Shown piece after piece: positions 33,621 through 42,451 of a stretch of DNA of 64,000 bases. The number at the start of each line of letters is the position of its first letter. The first letter of the stretch is position 1. Below the pieces are notes generated by a model, which saw only the letters and a list, made by a program, of their open reading frames with translations, made no database searches and was not told the DNA's origin. The DNA lies in the NCBI RefSeq assembly GCF_004345365.1, contig NZ_SLVF01000017.1, positions 62,001 through 126,000 of the forward strand. Reading direction: 5' to 3'. Both the position numbers and the translations under genes were made by a program. Source of the DNA: Kribbella sp. VKM Ac-2568 (lineage in GTDB: Bacteria > Actinomycetota > Actinomycetes > Propionibacteriales > Kribbellaceae).

Positions 33621-36600
33621 ATGCCTGATGCCCGGACCGAATCGACCAGTCCTGCCCCAGCCACCGGTTCCGCACAGGACCCCGGGCGGCCGCGCCGACC
33701 CCGCCGCCGGCGCCCCAAGAAACCCGCAGGCGCTCAGCCCGCACTGACCACCGACACTGCGGACGCAGCAGCCGGTACTGCGGGACGTGGCGCAGCCGAC
33801 GCTCCCGGACCTGGTGCTGCGGGGCGGGGTGCGGGCGCCTCTCGCGGACGTCGTCCGGACGCCTCCGCAGCCGCTGGTGTTGCTGAGTTGGCGGGGCGGC
33901 TGGAGGGCCTGACTACGTCCGATCGGGAGCAGTTGGGGCGCCGGTTGGAGCGGTTGCGGGGTCTGCGGGACGACGGGAAGTTGCAGGGAGCGCTCTCTGA
34001 CATAACCGCGCGGATCGAGCAGGCCGAGCAGCGGGTCGATCGGCGCCGGCTGTCCGTTCCCGAGATCACGTATCCGGAAGAGCTGCCGGTCAGCCAGCTC
34101 AAGGACGACATCGCCGCCGCGATCCGCGACCACCAGGTCGTCGTGATCGCCGGTGAGACCGGGTCCGGCAAGACCACCCAGATCCCGAAGATCTGCCTCG
34201 AGCTCGGCCGCGGCGTACTCGGCATGATCGGGCACACCCAGCCCCGGCGGCTCGCGGCGCGGACGGTGGCCGAGCGGATCGCCGAGGAGCTCCACACCGA
34301 GCTGGGCGACGCGATCGGCTACGCGGTGCGCTTCACCGACAAGGTGAGTGAGCGCTCTCTGGTGAAGCTGATGACGGACGGCATCCTGCTCGCCGAGCTG
34401 CAGCGGGACCGCGACCTGAGCCGGTACGACACGCTCATCATCGACGAGGCGCACGAGCGCAGCCTGAACATCGACTTCATCCTCGGCTACCTCAGGCAAC
34501 TGCTCCCCCGCCGCCCGGACCTGAAGGTGATCATCACCTCGGCGACGATCGACCCGGAGCGCTTCGCCGAGCACTTCGCCGACAGCAAGGGCGAGCCCGC
34601 GCCGATCGTCGAGGTGTCCGGACGCACGTACCCCGTCGAGGTTCGCTACCGGCCGATCAACGACCCGGACGACCCGAGCACCCTCGACCGCGACCAGACC
34701 CAGGCGATCCTCGACGCCGTGGACGAGCTCGCGCACGAGGCCGCCGGCGACGTACTGGTGTTCCTCAGCGGTGAGCGGGAGATCCGCGACACGGCCGACG
34801 CGCTCGCCGACCACAACCTGCGGAACACCGAGATCCTGCCGCTCTACGCGCGGTTGTCCAACGCGGAGCAGCATCGGGTCTTCCAGTCGCACGGCGCGTC
34901 GCGAAGGATCGTGCTGGCCACGAACGTCGCCGAGACGTCGTTGACCGTGCCCGGCATCAAGTACGTGATCGACCCCGGCACCGCCCGGATCAGCAGGTAT
35001 TCGCACCGTACAAAGGTCCAGCACCTGCCGATCGAGCCGGTCTCGCAAGCCAGCGCGAACCAGCGCAAGGGCCGCTGCGGCCGGACCAGCGACGGCATCT
35101 GTATCCGGCTGTACTCCGAAGAGCACTTCGAGGGCCGGCCGGAGTACACCGACCCGGAGATCCTGCGTACCAACCTCGCATCGGTCATCCTGCAGATGAC
35201 GTCGATCGGTCTCGGCGACATCGCCGCGTTCCCGTTCATCGACGAGCCGGACAAGCGCAGCATCACCGACGGCCTGCAGTTGCTCACCGAGCTCGGCGCG
35301 ATCGACTCGGCCAAGGCGGCGGACCGCTCGCGCCGGCTCACCCCGACCGGCCGGCAGCTCGCCCAGATTCCGCTCGACCCGCGGCTGGCCCGCATGATCG
35401 TCGAGGCAGACAAGCACGGCTGTGTCCGCGAGGTGATGGTGATCGCCTCCGCGCTCTCGATCCAGGATCCGCGTGAGCGCCCGACCGACGCGGAGGCGCA
35501 GGCCACCCAGGCACACGCGCGGTTCCGCGACCCCAACTCGGACTTCCTCGGCTTCCTGAACCTGTGGAACTACCTCAAGAAGCAGCAGAAGGAGCTGTCC
35601 GGCAACCAGTTCCGCCGGATGTGCCGCAGCGAGTACCTGAACTACCTGCGCGTCCGCGAGTGGCAGGACATCTTCGCCCAGCTGCGCCAGGTCGCGAGCC
35701 AGATCGGCGTCACCCTCAACTCGGGTGAGGCCGCGGACCCGCAGAGCGTGCATGTCTCGCTGATGGCGGGCCTGCTCTCGCACCTCGGCATGAAGGACCC
35801 GGCGAACCAGCACCAGTACCTCGGCGCGCGCGGCACCAAGTTCGCGATCTTCCCGGGCTCCGGGCTGTTCAAGAAGCCGCCGCAGTTCGTGATGGCCGCC
35901 GAACTGGTGGAGACGTCCCGCCTCTGGGCCCGGGTGAACGCGAAGATCGAGCCCGAGTGGGCCGAGGACATCGCCCAGCACCTGATCAAACGCAGCTACT
36001 CCGAGCCGCACTGGGAGCGCAAGGCCGGCGCCGTGATGGCCTACGAGAAGGTCACCCTGTACGGCGTACCGATCGTTGCCCGGCGCAAGGTCAACTACGG
36101 CAAGGTGGACCAGGAGGTGTCCCGCGAGCTGTTCATCCGGCACGCGCTGGTCGAGGGCGACTGGGACACCCACCACAAGTTCTTCCACGAGAACCGCAAG
36201 CTGATCGAGGAGGTCGAGGAGCTGGAGGAACGCACCCGGCGCCGCGATCTCCTGGTCGACGACGAGACCCTGTTCGCCTTCTACGACGAGCGGATCGGGT
36301 CCGACGTCGTCACCGGACGGCATTTCGACACCTGGTGGAAGAAGGCCCGGCAGCGCGATCCGGATCTGCTCGACTTCGAGCGGTCCCTGGTGGTTCGCGA
36401 GGGTGCGGAGGTCAAGGAGGAGGAGTTCCCGCTCACCTGGACGCAGAACGGGATGACGTTCGACCTGACGTACGCCTTCGAGCCCGGCACCGATGCGGAC
36501 GGTGTCACCGTGCACCTCCCGCTGCTGGTACTGAACCAGGTCACCGCCGATGGGTTCGAGTGGAGCGTGCCCGGCTTCCGCGAGGAGCTCGTCACCACCC

Positions 36601-37790
36601 TGATCAAGTCGTTGCCGAAGGCGATCCGGCGCAACATCGTCCCCGCTCCCGACAACGCCCGGCAGGTGTTGCCGCTGCTCGATCCCGCCTCGGGGCCGCT
36701 GACCGATGCGCTGGCCCGGGAGTTCCGCTCGCTGCGGGACGTCGTGATCGAGCCGGAGGACTGGGACTGGACGCGGGTGCCCGAGCACCTGCGGATGACG
36801 TTCCGGGTGGTCGACGACCAGCGGAAGACCGTGGCCGAGGGCAAGGATCTCGCGGCGCTGAAGGAGCGGCTGAAGCCGAAGACGAAGGCGGCCATCTCGC
36901 AGGTCGCGTCGAAGGCTGTCAGCGGTCTGGAACGCTCCGGGCTGACCGACTGGACCTTCGGCGACCTGCCGCGCAGCTTCTCCGAGCACCGCAACGGTCT
37001 GACCGTCGCGGGGTATCCGGCGCTGGTCGACGAAGGCAAGACCGTGGCGATCCGGCTGCAGGAGACCGAGCGGGACCAGGCAGCGGCGATGTGGAACGGC
37101 ACCCGGCGGCTGTTGCTGCTGACGATGCCGTCCGTCATCGACGTGGTGCAGCGCAACCTGACGAACCAGCAGAAGATGACGCTGCTGGCCGGGCCGCACC
37201 GCAATGTCGGCGACCTGCTGGATGACGCGATCTCCGCGGCGATCGATCAACTGATGGCGGCGGCCGGCGGTCCGGCGTGGAACCTCACCGCTTTCGCCAT
37301 CCTCCGCGAGGCGGTCCGGTCGGATCTCGCCGACACCGTGCTGACGATCCTGCAGCAGGTCGAGCAGGTCCTGGCTCACGCGCGCACGGTGGACAAGCAG
37401 ATCTCCAGGTCGTCCAGTCCGGCCCTGCTCGCGGCGCTGTCCGACGTACGGGGTCAGCTGGAAGGGCTGGTGCACCGCGGCTTCATCACCGAGGCCGGGG
37501 CGAAGCGGCTGCCCGATCTGGTGCGTTATCTGCGCGGGATCGAGCAGCGGCTGGACAAGATCGGCGCCAACGCGATGCGGGACCGGTCCGGGATGGCGAT
37601 CGTCCAGACGCTGACCGACGAGTACCAGAAGCGGTTGCGCGCGGTACCGACCGGCAAGTACCCGAGTCCGGAGCTGCTCGAGGTCCGCTGGATGCTCGAG
37701 GAGCTCCGGATCAGCCTCTTCGCTCAGGCCCTCGGCACGCCGTACCCGGTCTCGGACAAGCGCATCCGCAAGGCACTCACGACTGCGTAG
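33621..37790 (+). CDS. hrpA: ATP-dependent RNA helicase HrpA
   Basis: This 1389-residue DEAH-box helicase has a basic, Ala/Pro-rich N-terminus (about 1-80). The helicase core shows Walker A GETGSGKT (about residues 176-183), DEAH (about 275), SAT and the motif VI QRKGRCGRTSDG. HA2/OB domains follow, and a long DUF3418 C-terminal region (about 760-1380) is typical of HrpA. It acts on structured RNA or stalled ribosomes. I chose ATG 33621, which starts 11 nt after a TAAACT -10-like hexamer. Its 3' end overlaps the convergent hydrolase gene by 14 bp. Confidence 0.95.
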   Translation: MPDARTESTSPAPATGSAQDPGRPRRPRRRRPKKPAGAQPALTTDTADAAAGTAGRGAADAPGPGAAGRGAGASRGRRPDASAAAGVAELAGRLEGLTTSDREQLGRRLERLRGLRDDGKLQGALSDITARIEQAEQRVDRRRLSVPEITYPEELPVSQLKDDIAAAIRDHQVVVIAGETGSGKTTQIPKICLELGRGVLGMIGHTQPRRLAARTVAERIAEELHTELGDAIGYAVRFTDKVSERSLVKLMTDGILLAELQRDRDLSRYDTLIIDEAHERSLNIDFILGYLRQLLPRRPDLKVIITSATIDPERFAEHFADSKGEPAPIVEVSGRTYPVEVRYRPINDPDDPSTLDRDQTQAILDAVDELAHEAAGDVLVFLSGEREIRDTADALADHNLRNTEILPLYARLSNAEQHRVFQSHGASRRIVLATNVAETSLTVPGIKYVIDPGTARISRYSHRTKVQHLPIEPVSQASANQRKGRCGRTSDGICIRLYSEEHFEGRPEYTDPEILRTNLASVILQMTSIGLGDIAAFPFIDEPDKRSITDGLQLLTELGAIDSAKAADRSRRLTPTGRQLAQIPLDPRLARMIVEADKHGCVREVMVIASALSIQDPRERPTDAEAQATQAHARFRDPNSDFLGFLNLWNYLKKQQKELSGNQFRRMCRSEYLNYLRVREWQDIFAQLRQVASQIGVTLNSGEAADPQSVHVSLMAGLLSHLGMKDPANQHQYLGARGTKFAIFPGSGLFKKPPQFVMAAELVETSRLWARVNAKIEPEWAEDIAQHLIKRSYSEPHWERKAGAVMAYEKVTLYGVPIVARRKVNYGKVDQEVSRELFIRHALVEGDWDTHHKFFHENRKLIEEVEELEERTRRRDLLVDDETLFAFYDERIGSDVVTGRHFDTWWKKARQRDPDLLDFERSLVVREGAEVKEEEFPLTWTQNGMTFDLTYAFEPGTDADGVTVHLPLLVLNQVTADGFEWSVPGFREELVTTLIKSLPKAIRRNIVPAPDNARQVLPLLDPASGPLTDALAREFRSLRDVVIEPEDWDWTRVPEHLRMTFRVVDDQRKTVAEGKDLAALKERLKPKTKAAISQVASKAVSGLERSGLTDWTFGDLPRSFSEHRNGLTVAGYPALVDEGKTVAIRLQETERDQAAAMWNGTRRLLLLTMPSVIDVVQRNLTNQQKMTLLAGPHRNVGDLLDDAISAAIDQLMAAAGGPAWNLTAFAILREAVRSDLADTVLTILQQVEQVLAHARTVDKQISRSSSPALLAALSDVRGQLEGLVHRGFITEAGAKRLPDLVRYLRGIEQRLDKIGANAMRDRSGMAIVQTLTDEYQKRLRAVPTGKYPSPELLEVRWMLEELRISLFAQALGTPYPVSDKRIRKALTTA

Positions 37791-38598
37791 CCGCCGGCAT
37801 CGGGGCGTCGAGGAAGGTCAGCACGACGTCGCTGACCAGGTTGGTACGAGCCATTCCGAAGAAGTGGGTCGTGCCAGGGAACACCGCTAGCTGCGACGCC
37901 GGGACACCGACGAAGTCGCCGTTGACGTCGCCGCCGCGCAGCTGCGCGAACTTCACCGCGTGCTCCAACTTCACGGCGTCGTTGTCGCCGACGGTGTACA
38001 GCGTGGGCGCGGCGATTCCCCGGATATCGTCGTCGGACCAGCCGCTGGTGCCGCGGTCGTAACCGCCCAGCTTGTTGAGCAGCACCTGCAGGTGCTCGAG
38101 GTCCGGGTGCGGCGACTTGGCCAGGTAGGCCGCTTCCATCGGCGTGCCGGCGATCATCTCGACCTTCATCTCACCCACCGCGTCGGCGTTCTCCGCTCGG
38201 TCGCCGTCCGGGTGGTAGGACGCCGAGGAGATGATCGCCTTCCGGATCAGCTCGGGGTTGCGGATCGCGAGATGCAGGGCGACCGCGCCACCCACGCTGA
38301 AGCCGAAGACGTCGACCTTCGCCACGCCGAGGTGCTCGAGCAGACCGATCACGTCGGAGGCCAGGGCGACGGTCCCCAGCGGCCGATCGATGTCGTTGGT
38401 GCGCCCGTGGGCCTGGAAGTCGGTGGCGATCACCTGGCGGTTCTCAGCCAGACTCGGCAGCACCTCTCCGAACTGCTGGTCGATGTCGAACAACCCGCCG
38501 TGCAGCAGCAACAGCGGCGTACCACCCTCGCCGTGGATCTCGTAGTACATCTGCAGGCCGTTCACCGGCGCGTACCCGGTCCGCGGTGCGTTGGTCAC
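37777..38598 (-). CDS. Alpha/beta hydrolase
   Basis: This 273-residue hydrolase has LLLLHGGLFD as the oxyanion loop, nucleophile elbow GFSVGG (Ser about 99), an acid in VGDNDAV and the base in FPGTTHFFG. Its start is GTG with AGGGGGAG 6 nt upstream. The last 14 bases overlap the 3' end of hrpA on the opposite strand. It is likely an esterase or related enzyme without a signal peptide; substrate unknown. Confidence 0.9.
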   Translation of the reverse strand: MTNAPRTGYAPVNGLQMYYEIHGEGGTPLLLLHGGLFDIDQQFGEVLPSLAENRQVIATDFQAHGRTNDIDRPLGTVALASDVIGLLEHLGVAKVDVFGFSVGGAVALHLAIRNPELIRKAIISSASYHPDGDRAENADAVGEMKVEMIAGTPMEAAYLAKSPHPDLEHLQVLLNKLGGYDRGTSGWSDDDIRGIAAPTLYTVGDNDAVKLEHAVKFAQLRGGDVNGDFVGVPASQLAVFPGTTHFFGMARTNLVSDVVLTFLDAPMPAATQS

Positions 38599-38665
38599 GA
38601 CATTCTCCCCCTTGGGTCGGATGCCCCTTGGATATCAGTTCCAGGGGGCACCCGACCATCCGGCA

Positions 38666-38833
38666 GGGGTAGCTGACCACGTACCGCTGCTGGGTGGCGG
38701 CGTTGGCGGTGCCGCCGGTGTTGTTGATGACGTTGGCGATCGTGCCGACGCCGCCGAGTGACCCCGAGACGAGGTCGTGGAACCTCACCCCCGGCGTGTC
38801 CGGCACCTCGAAGGACCAGCGGACGGCGACCAC
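38666..38833 (-). pseudogene. Possible C-terminal relic of a secreted carbohydrate-active protein
   Basis: A 56-residue stretch in one minus-strand frame reads FEVPDTPGVRFHDLVSGSLGGVGTI and then IANVINNTGGTA ... YVVSYP. It looks like a real protein end rather than random high-GC frame. The VINNTGG..VVSYP pattern recalls C-termini of secreted beta-helix or sugar-binding proteins of actinomycetes. It has a stop immediately upstream (before GTG 38831-38833) and no ribosome-binding site, so it would be a 5'-truncated remnant. The rest of 38599-39008 has only repeat copy B. Family assignment is weak. Confidence 0.3.
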
Positions 38834-38887
38834 TCAGCAACCTCGCCGGTAGGTCACGGGCTGGACGCTGCCAGGCGGAGCGCCAGA

Positions 38888-38965
38888 GGGACCTCGCATG
38901 AGTAACAACGTGTCCGAAGTCCCGTTTTGGTGTCCTCACCCCCCACAGTCAGCGCCGCCGCCGCT
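38888..38965 (+). repeat. Intergenic repeat, copy B
   Basis: Second copy of the element at 24839-24914, inverted relative to it. The core is 29/33 identical and the distal CGAGGTCCC is 9/9. On the plus strand a 44-codon frame starts at ATG 38898 (SNNVSEVPFWCPHPPQSAPPPLG) and ends at TAG 39032, overlapping the response-regulator stop. GGGACTTCG and CGAGGTCCC in this copy can pair as a 9-bp stem with one G-U. Confidence 0.75.
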
Positions 38966-39008
38966 AGGCCCGGCGCGCCACCAACGGCCCGACCGGCCAC
39001 ACCTAGGC

Positions 39009-39647
39009 CTATTTGCTGGAGGTTGGGCCTAGCAAGGATCTGTCGTACGCACTAGCTACTGCGGCAGCGCGGTCGTTGACTTCGAGTTTGGCGAAGATGT
39101 GGAGGAGGTGCGTCTTCACGGTGGCTTCGGTGATGAAGAGGGTGGAGGCGATCTCGCGATTGGTCGTGCCGCCGGCGATGAGGCGGAGGACCTCTAGTTC
39201 GCGCGGGCTGAGGACCGGCCGTTTGGGCGCACGCGCCCGCTGGGTCAGCACCTCGGCGACAGATGGCGACAACACCGACTCACCCCGGGCAGCAGCCAGT
39301 ACGGCGCTGCGCAGTTCGGCGCGCGGCGTGTCCTTCAGCAGGTAACCGGTGGCGCCTTGTTCGATAGCTGGCAGTACGTCGGCGTCGTCGTCGAAGGTGG
39401 TCAGCACGAGCACCGGCAGCCCCGGTGACTGTTCACGCAGCCGGCGGATTACCTCGGCGCCGCTCATCCGGGGCATCCGCAGATCCATCAGCACGACATC
39501 CGGCTGCGTCTCGCGGGCTACCACCAGAGCCTCGGGTCCGTCACCTGCCTCACCGACGACCTCGAACGCGTCATCGGCGGAGAAGATCCCGCGGAGGCCG
39601 TCCCTGACCACCGGATGGTCGTCCACGATGATCATCCGCACCGTCAT
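39009..39647 (-). CDS. LuxR/NarL-type response regulator
   Basis: This 212-residue two-component regulator has a receiver domain (1-120) with acidic pair DD9-10, phospho-acceptor Asp55 in DVVLMDLRMP, Thr in VLTTFDD and Lys in LLKDTPRAEL. The C-terminal NarL helix-turn-helix is LSPRELEVLRLIAGGTTNREIASTLFITEATVKTHL (about 146-181). Its ATG overlaps the histidine kinase stop by 4 bases. It is the last gene of a four-gene unit with an ABC exporter, so its targets may include that exporter. Confidence 0.95.
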   Translation of the reverse strand: MTVRMIIVDDHPVVRDGLRGIFSADDAFEVVGEAGDGPEALVVARETQPDVVLMDLRMPRMSGAEVIRRLREQSPGLPVLVLTTFDDDADVLPAIEQGATGYLLKDTPRAELRSAVLAAARGESVLSPSVAEVLTQRARAPKRPVLSPRELEVLRLIAGGTTNREIASTLFITEATVKTHLLHIFAKLEVNDRAAAVASAYDRSLLGPTSSK

Positions 39648-40930
39648 GCCTCGACCCGTCCCTCGTCAGCGCGGTCCTCATCGGCCTGCGCGTCGGCCCG
39701 TTCCTCGTCGATCCGGTCCTCGTTGGCCCGTCCCGCGTTGGCCCGTCCCTCGTCAGGGGCGGCGGGGATCGCGGGCACGGTGGCCGAGATGCCGGTGCCG
39801 TCGCCGGGCGCGGTCTCGATCTCGAGGGTGCCCGCCAGTCGGGTGACCCGTTGCCGCATGGCGACCAAGCCGAACCCACCACCCTTCAGGACCCGCCGCG
39901 CCGGACCGGCCGGACTGAATCCGACGCCGTCGTCGCGGAGATCCAAGGCGACCACATCTTCCATGTAGGACAACGTCAGCGCGACCCGGGTGGCATGTGC
40001 GTGCTTGGCGATGTTCGCCAGACCCTCCTGCGCGACGCGGAGCAGAGTGATCTCCACCTCGGTATGCAGAGGTCGTGCTTCACCGGTGACCGTGAAGGTC
40101 GCCGGCACCCCCGTAGACCGCGACCACTTTCCCGCGGTGTCTTCCAGAGCCCGAGGAAGCTGCGCGGTATCAAGGACAGCAGGGCGAAGCGCATGGATCG
40201 ACCGCCGCGCCTCCCCCAGCCCTTCGCGAGCCAGTGACCTCGCCGTCTCCAGCCGGGCCCGGGCTGCCGGCGCACCATCCAGCACCGTGTCGGCGACCTC
40301 CAACTGCGTGACGATCGCGGTGAGATTCTGCGCGATCGTGTCGTGCAGTTCGCGCGCCATCCGTTGCCGCTCCGCCAGGATCCCGGCCTCGCGAGCCCGG
40401 GTGAGCAGTTGCGCCTGGAGCTCGGCGTTCTCATCCGCGACTACTTCGAGCCGGCCGATCAGTTGCCGCCGTTGCTCGCTCTGCTCGGCGATCAACTGGA
40501 AGAGGAACCCGACCGTCGACGCGATCAGCACGGCGATAAGGAAGGAGAACACCAACTCCCTCGCCGACTCCCCGTCCCGCGGTCGGCAGGCCACCACGAC
40601 GCCAGCCGTCGCCGCGACCCCGGCGTACGCCCATCGACCGGGGAGCAAGGCGAAGGCCTGGACGAAGATGCCGACCGCGCTCACGGTGAACACCTCGTCG
40701 AGGCTGACCAACACCCCGAGCACGGCGAGCATCCCCGCGAAGTACAGGAAGACGATGGCGCGGCGCCTGGCCTGCCACCGGTTCACGGCCCAGTAGGCGA
40801 CAACGGCGAGCAGGGACAGACCGAGTACTGCGGGCCGCCAGTCGCCTAGCAGTGACGAGGCCGCCGGCAACACGATGAACAGGTTAGGCAGAAACGGCGT
40901 GACGCGTTCCCAGCGCGAGCCGGCCGTCAT
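39644..40930 (-). CDS. Membrane histidine kinase, HisKA_3 (NarL-partner) type
   Basis: This 428-residue sensor kinase has about five to six N-terminal membrane segments (1-150), a short coiled coil, the phospho-acceptor His196 in ERQRMARELHDTIAQNLTA (seen as RELHDTIAQN), and a HATPase domain with LRDDGVGF and GGGFGLVAMRQR. There is no large extracellular loop, so it probably senses within or at the membrane, as DesK- or LiaS-like kinases do. The last 36 residues are a repetitive charged tail. It overlaps the permease and regulator genes by 4 bases each. Confidence 0.94.
   Translation of the reverse strand: MTAGSRWERVTPFLPNLFIVLPAASSLLGDWRPAVLGLSLLAVVAYWAVNRWQARRRAIVFLYFAGMLAVLGVLVSLDEVFTVSAVGIFVQAFALLPGRWAYAGVAATAGVVVACRPRDGESARELVFSFLIAVLIASTVGFLFQLIAEQSEQRRQLIGRLEVVADENAELQAQLLTRAREAGILAERQRMARELHDTIAQNLTAIVTQLEVADTVLDGAPAARARLETARSLAREGLGEARRSIHALRPAVLDTAQLPRALEDTAGKWSRSTGVPATFTVTGEARPLHTEVEITLLRVAQEGLANIAKHAHATRVALTLSYMEDVVALDLRDDGVGFSPAGPARRVLKGGGFGLVAMRQRVTRLAGTLEIETAPGDGTGISATVPAIPAAPDEGRANAGRANEDRIDEERADAQADEDRADEGRVEA
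39647..39754 (-). repeat. 15-bp coding minisatellite at the kinase gene 3' end
   Basis: The last 36 codons of the kinase gene are about seven degenerate 15-bp units that translate as DEGRA, NAGRA, NEDRI, DEERA, DAQA, DEDRA, DEGRV. The repeat stays in frame and ends at the stop codon. It extends the protein with an Arg/Asp/Glu tail beyond the normal end of the HATPase domain (TGISATVPAIP). Confidence 0.8.
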
Positions 40931-41667
40931 CCGCGGAGCAGCCTGACGGCCAGTCCGCCGGCCACTACGAAGATCGCCACCATGACGCCCAAGTGAACCA
41001 TCGACAGGGCTTCACCGGTCCATCCCGCGCGAAGGCTCTGCACGACCGGTGCCAACGGCAGCAGGTCGCCGATCGACCGCATCGACGGTGACGCGAGCTC
41101 GCGCGGGATCATCGCCCCGGACAGGAACACCATCGGAAAGAACAACGTCAGCCCGATCACCGTCGCGCCGCGAGTACTCGGCAGAACCGCGCCCAGCAGC
41201 AGACCGATGGCTCCGAGGCTCATCGCCCCAAGCAGCCAGGCCAGCACCACGCTCCCCGTGTTTGCCGGTGCGCCGAGGTCGAAAGCCACCACCCCGACGA
41301 CGATCAGCAGGACCGTCCCGACGACGGCGAGCAACAGGTGCGCGGCCCACTGCACCGTGAGCAGCAGCACCGACGATGCCGGAGTCGCTCGCAGTCGCTT
41401 GAGGATCCGCCGCTCCCTGTACTGCGCGATCGTGGCGGGCAGCACCACCAACGTGGCCAGGCCGATCACGAACGTGCTGAGCATCGGCACCGTCGCCGCC
41501 ACGATCGGCAGACCACCGGGCAACGGATCGGCCGTGTGCATCTTCACCCACAACAGCACGAGCGGGAACGCCACGGCGAAGAAGGCGGCCATCGGATCCC
41601 GCAGGATCAGGAGAAGCTCGACCGAGGCGACCCGGGCGAGTCCTTTGAAGGTAGTGAACTCGGACAT
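40927..41667 (-). CDS. ABC-2 type transporter permease
   Basis: This 246-residue membrane protein has six predicted helices and the ABC-2 signature region (GAMSLGAIGLLLGAVLPSTRGATVIGLTLFFPMVFLSGAMIPRE seen around residues 140-190). The N-terminal cytoplasmic helix VASVELLLILRDPMAAFF is typical of DrrB-like or drug/lipid exporters. The ATG at 41667 overlaps the ATPase TGA by one base. It forms the channel of the exporter whose ATPase precedes it and whose sensor-regulator pair follows. Confidence 0.92.
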   Translation of the reverse strand: MSEFTTFKGLARVASVELLLILRDPMAAFFAVAFPLVLLWVKMHTADPLPGGLPIVAATVPMLSTFVIGLATLVVLPATIAQYRERRILKRLRATPASSVLLLTVQWAAHLLLAVVGTVLLIVVGVVAFDLGAPANTGSVVLAWLLGAMSLGAIGLLLGAVLPSTRGATVIGLTLFFPMVFLSGAMIPRELASPSMRSIGDLLPLAPVVQSLRAGWTGEALSMVHLGVMVAIFVVAGGLAVRLLRG

Positions 41668-42380
41668 CACAGGCCCCTTCCGGTCAGGGTGAGATAGGCA
41701 GAGTCGAGGGAGTCGGTGCCGGCCTCGGCGATCAGCGCCTGCGGGCTGCCGGCGGTGACCACGCGGCCGCGATCGATGATCGCGACCCGATCGCAAAGGG
41801 CCTCGGCCTCCTCCAAGAAGTGGGTGACCAGCACGACGGTGACGCCGCGCTCGCGGAGTTTGCGGACCCGGTCCCACGTGGACCGGCGGGCGAGCGGATC
41901 GAGGGCGGTCGTCAGTTCGTCGAGGAACACGACCTCCGGATCACCGATCAGCGCGAGGGCGACGAACAGGCGTTGCTTCCAGCCGCCGGACAGGCTCGCG
42001 AAGCCGACGCGCCGCTTCTCCGTCAGACCCCACTCGTCCATCAGCGCACGCCAGTCGAGCGGGTGCTGGTAAAGCGACGCGTACATCCTGAACGCCTCGC
42101 CGACCCTCAGTGCATCGGGGAGCGCCGCCTCCTGCAGCTGCACCCCGACGCGTTGCAACAGCCTTCGGCGGTCGGTCCTCGGGTCCAGACCCAGGACCCG
42201 CACGGTGCCGTCGTCGTACGGGCGCAGGCCCGCCGCGCACTCGACGACGGTCGTCTTGCCGGCGCCGTTCGCGCCGGCGATGCCGAAGATCTCCCCGCGC
42301 TCGACCCTCAGCGACAGACCGTCCACGGCGGGGCGATCGTGGTAGCTCTTCCTCAGGTTCTCGATCTCGATGACTGTCAT
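41667..42380 (-). CDS. ABC exporter ATPase
   Basis: This 237-residue DrrA/CcmA-type ATPase has Walker A GANGAGKT (about residues 34-41), Q-loop VQLQEAALPD, signature LSGGWKQR (Trp in place of the usual Gln), Walker B VVFLDELTTALDP and switch His in LVTHFLEEAE. It starts the four-gene operon. The ATG at 42380 gives the usual N-terminus MTVIEIENLRKSY; GATTCT ends 6 nt upstream, suggesting a leaderless mRNA. The exported compound is unknown; drug or peptide antibiotic resistance is a common role for such regulator-linked exporters. Confidence 0.92.
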   Translation of the reverse strand: MTVIEIENLRKSYHDRPAVDGLSLRVERGEIFGIAGANGAGKTTVVECAAGLRPYDDGTVRVLGLDPRTDRRRLLQRVGVQLQEAALPDALRVGEAFRMYASLYQHPLDWRALMDEWGLTEKRRVGFASLSGGWKQRLFVALALIGDPEVVFLDELTTALDPLARRSTWDRVRKLRERGVTVVLVTHFLEEAEALCDRVAIIDRGRVVTAGSPQALIAEAGTDSLDSAYLTLTGRGL

Positions 42381-42451
42381 GCCTCGAGAATCCCGGCGAC
42401 GAGCGGTCCGCCACATCAACCGATCGGTCGATGGCCGGCGAGCGCGGACGG

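Noticed and set aside
33063..37475. A 1470-codon open frame antisense to hrpA
   Set aside because: It mirrors the codon pattern of hrpA, has no family motif, and is rich in Arg, Gly, Val and Leu as expected for an antisense frame in high-GC DNA.
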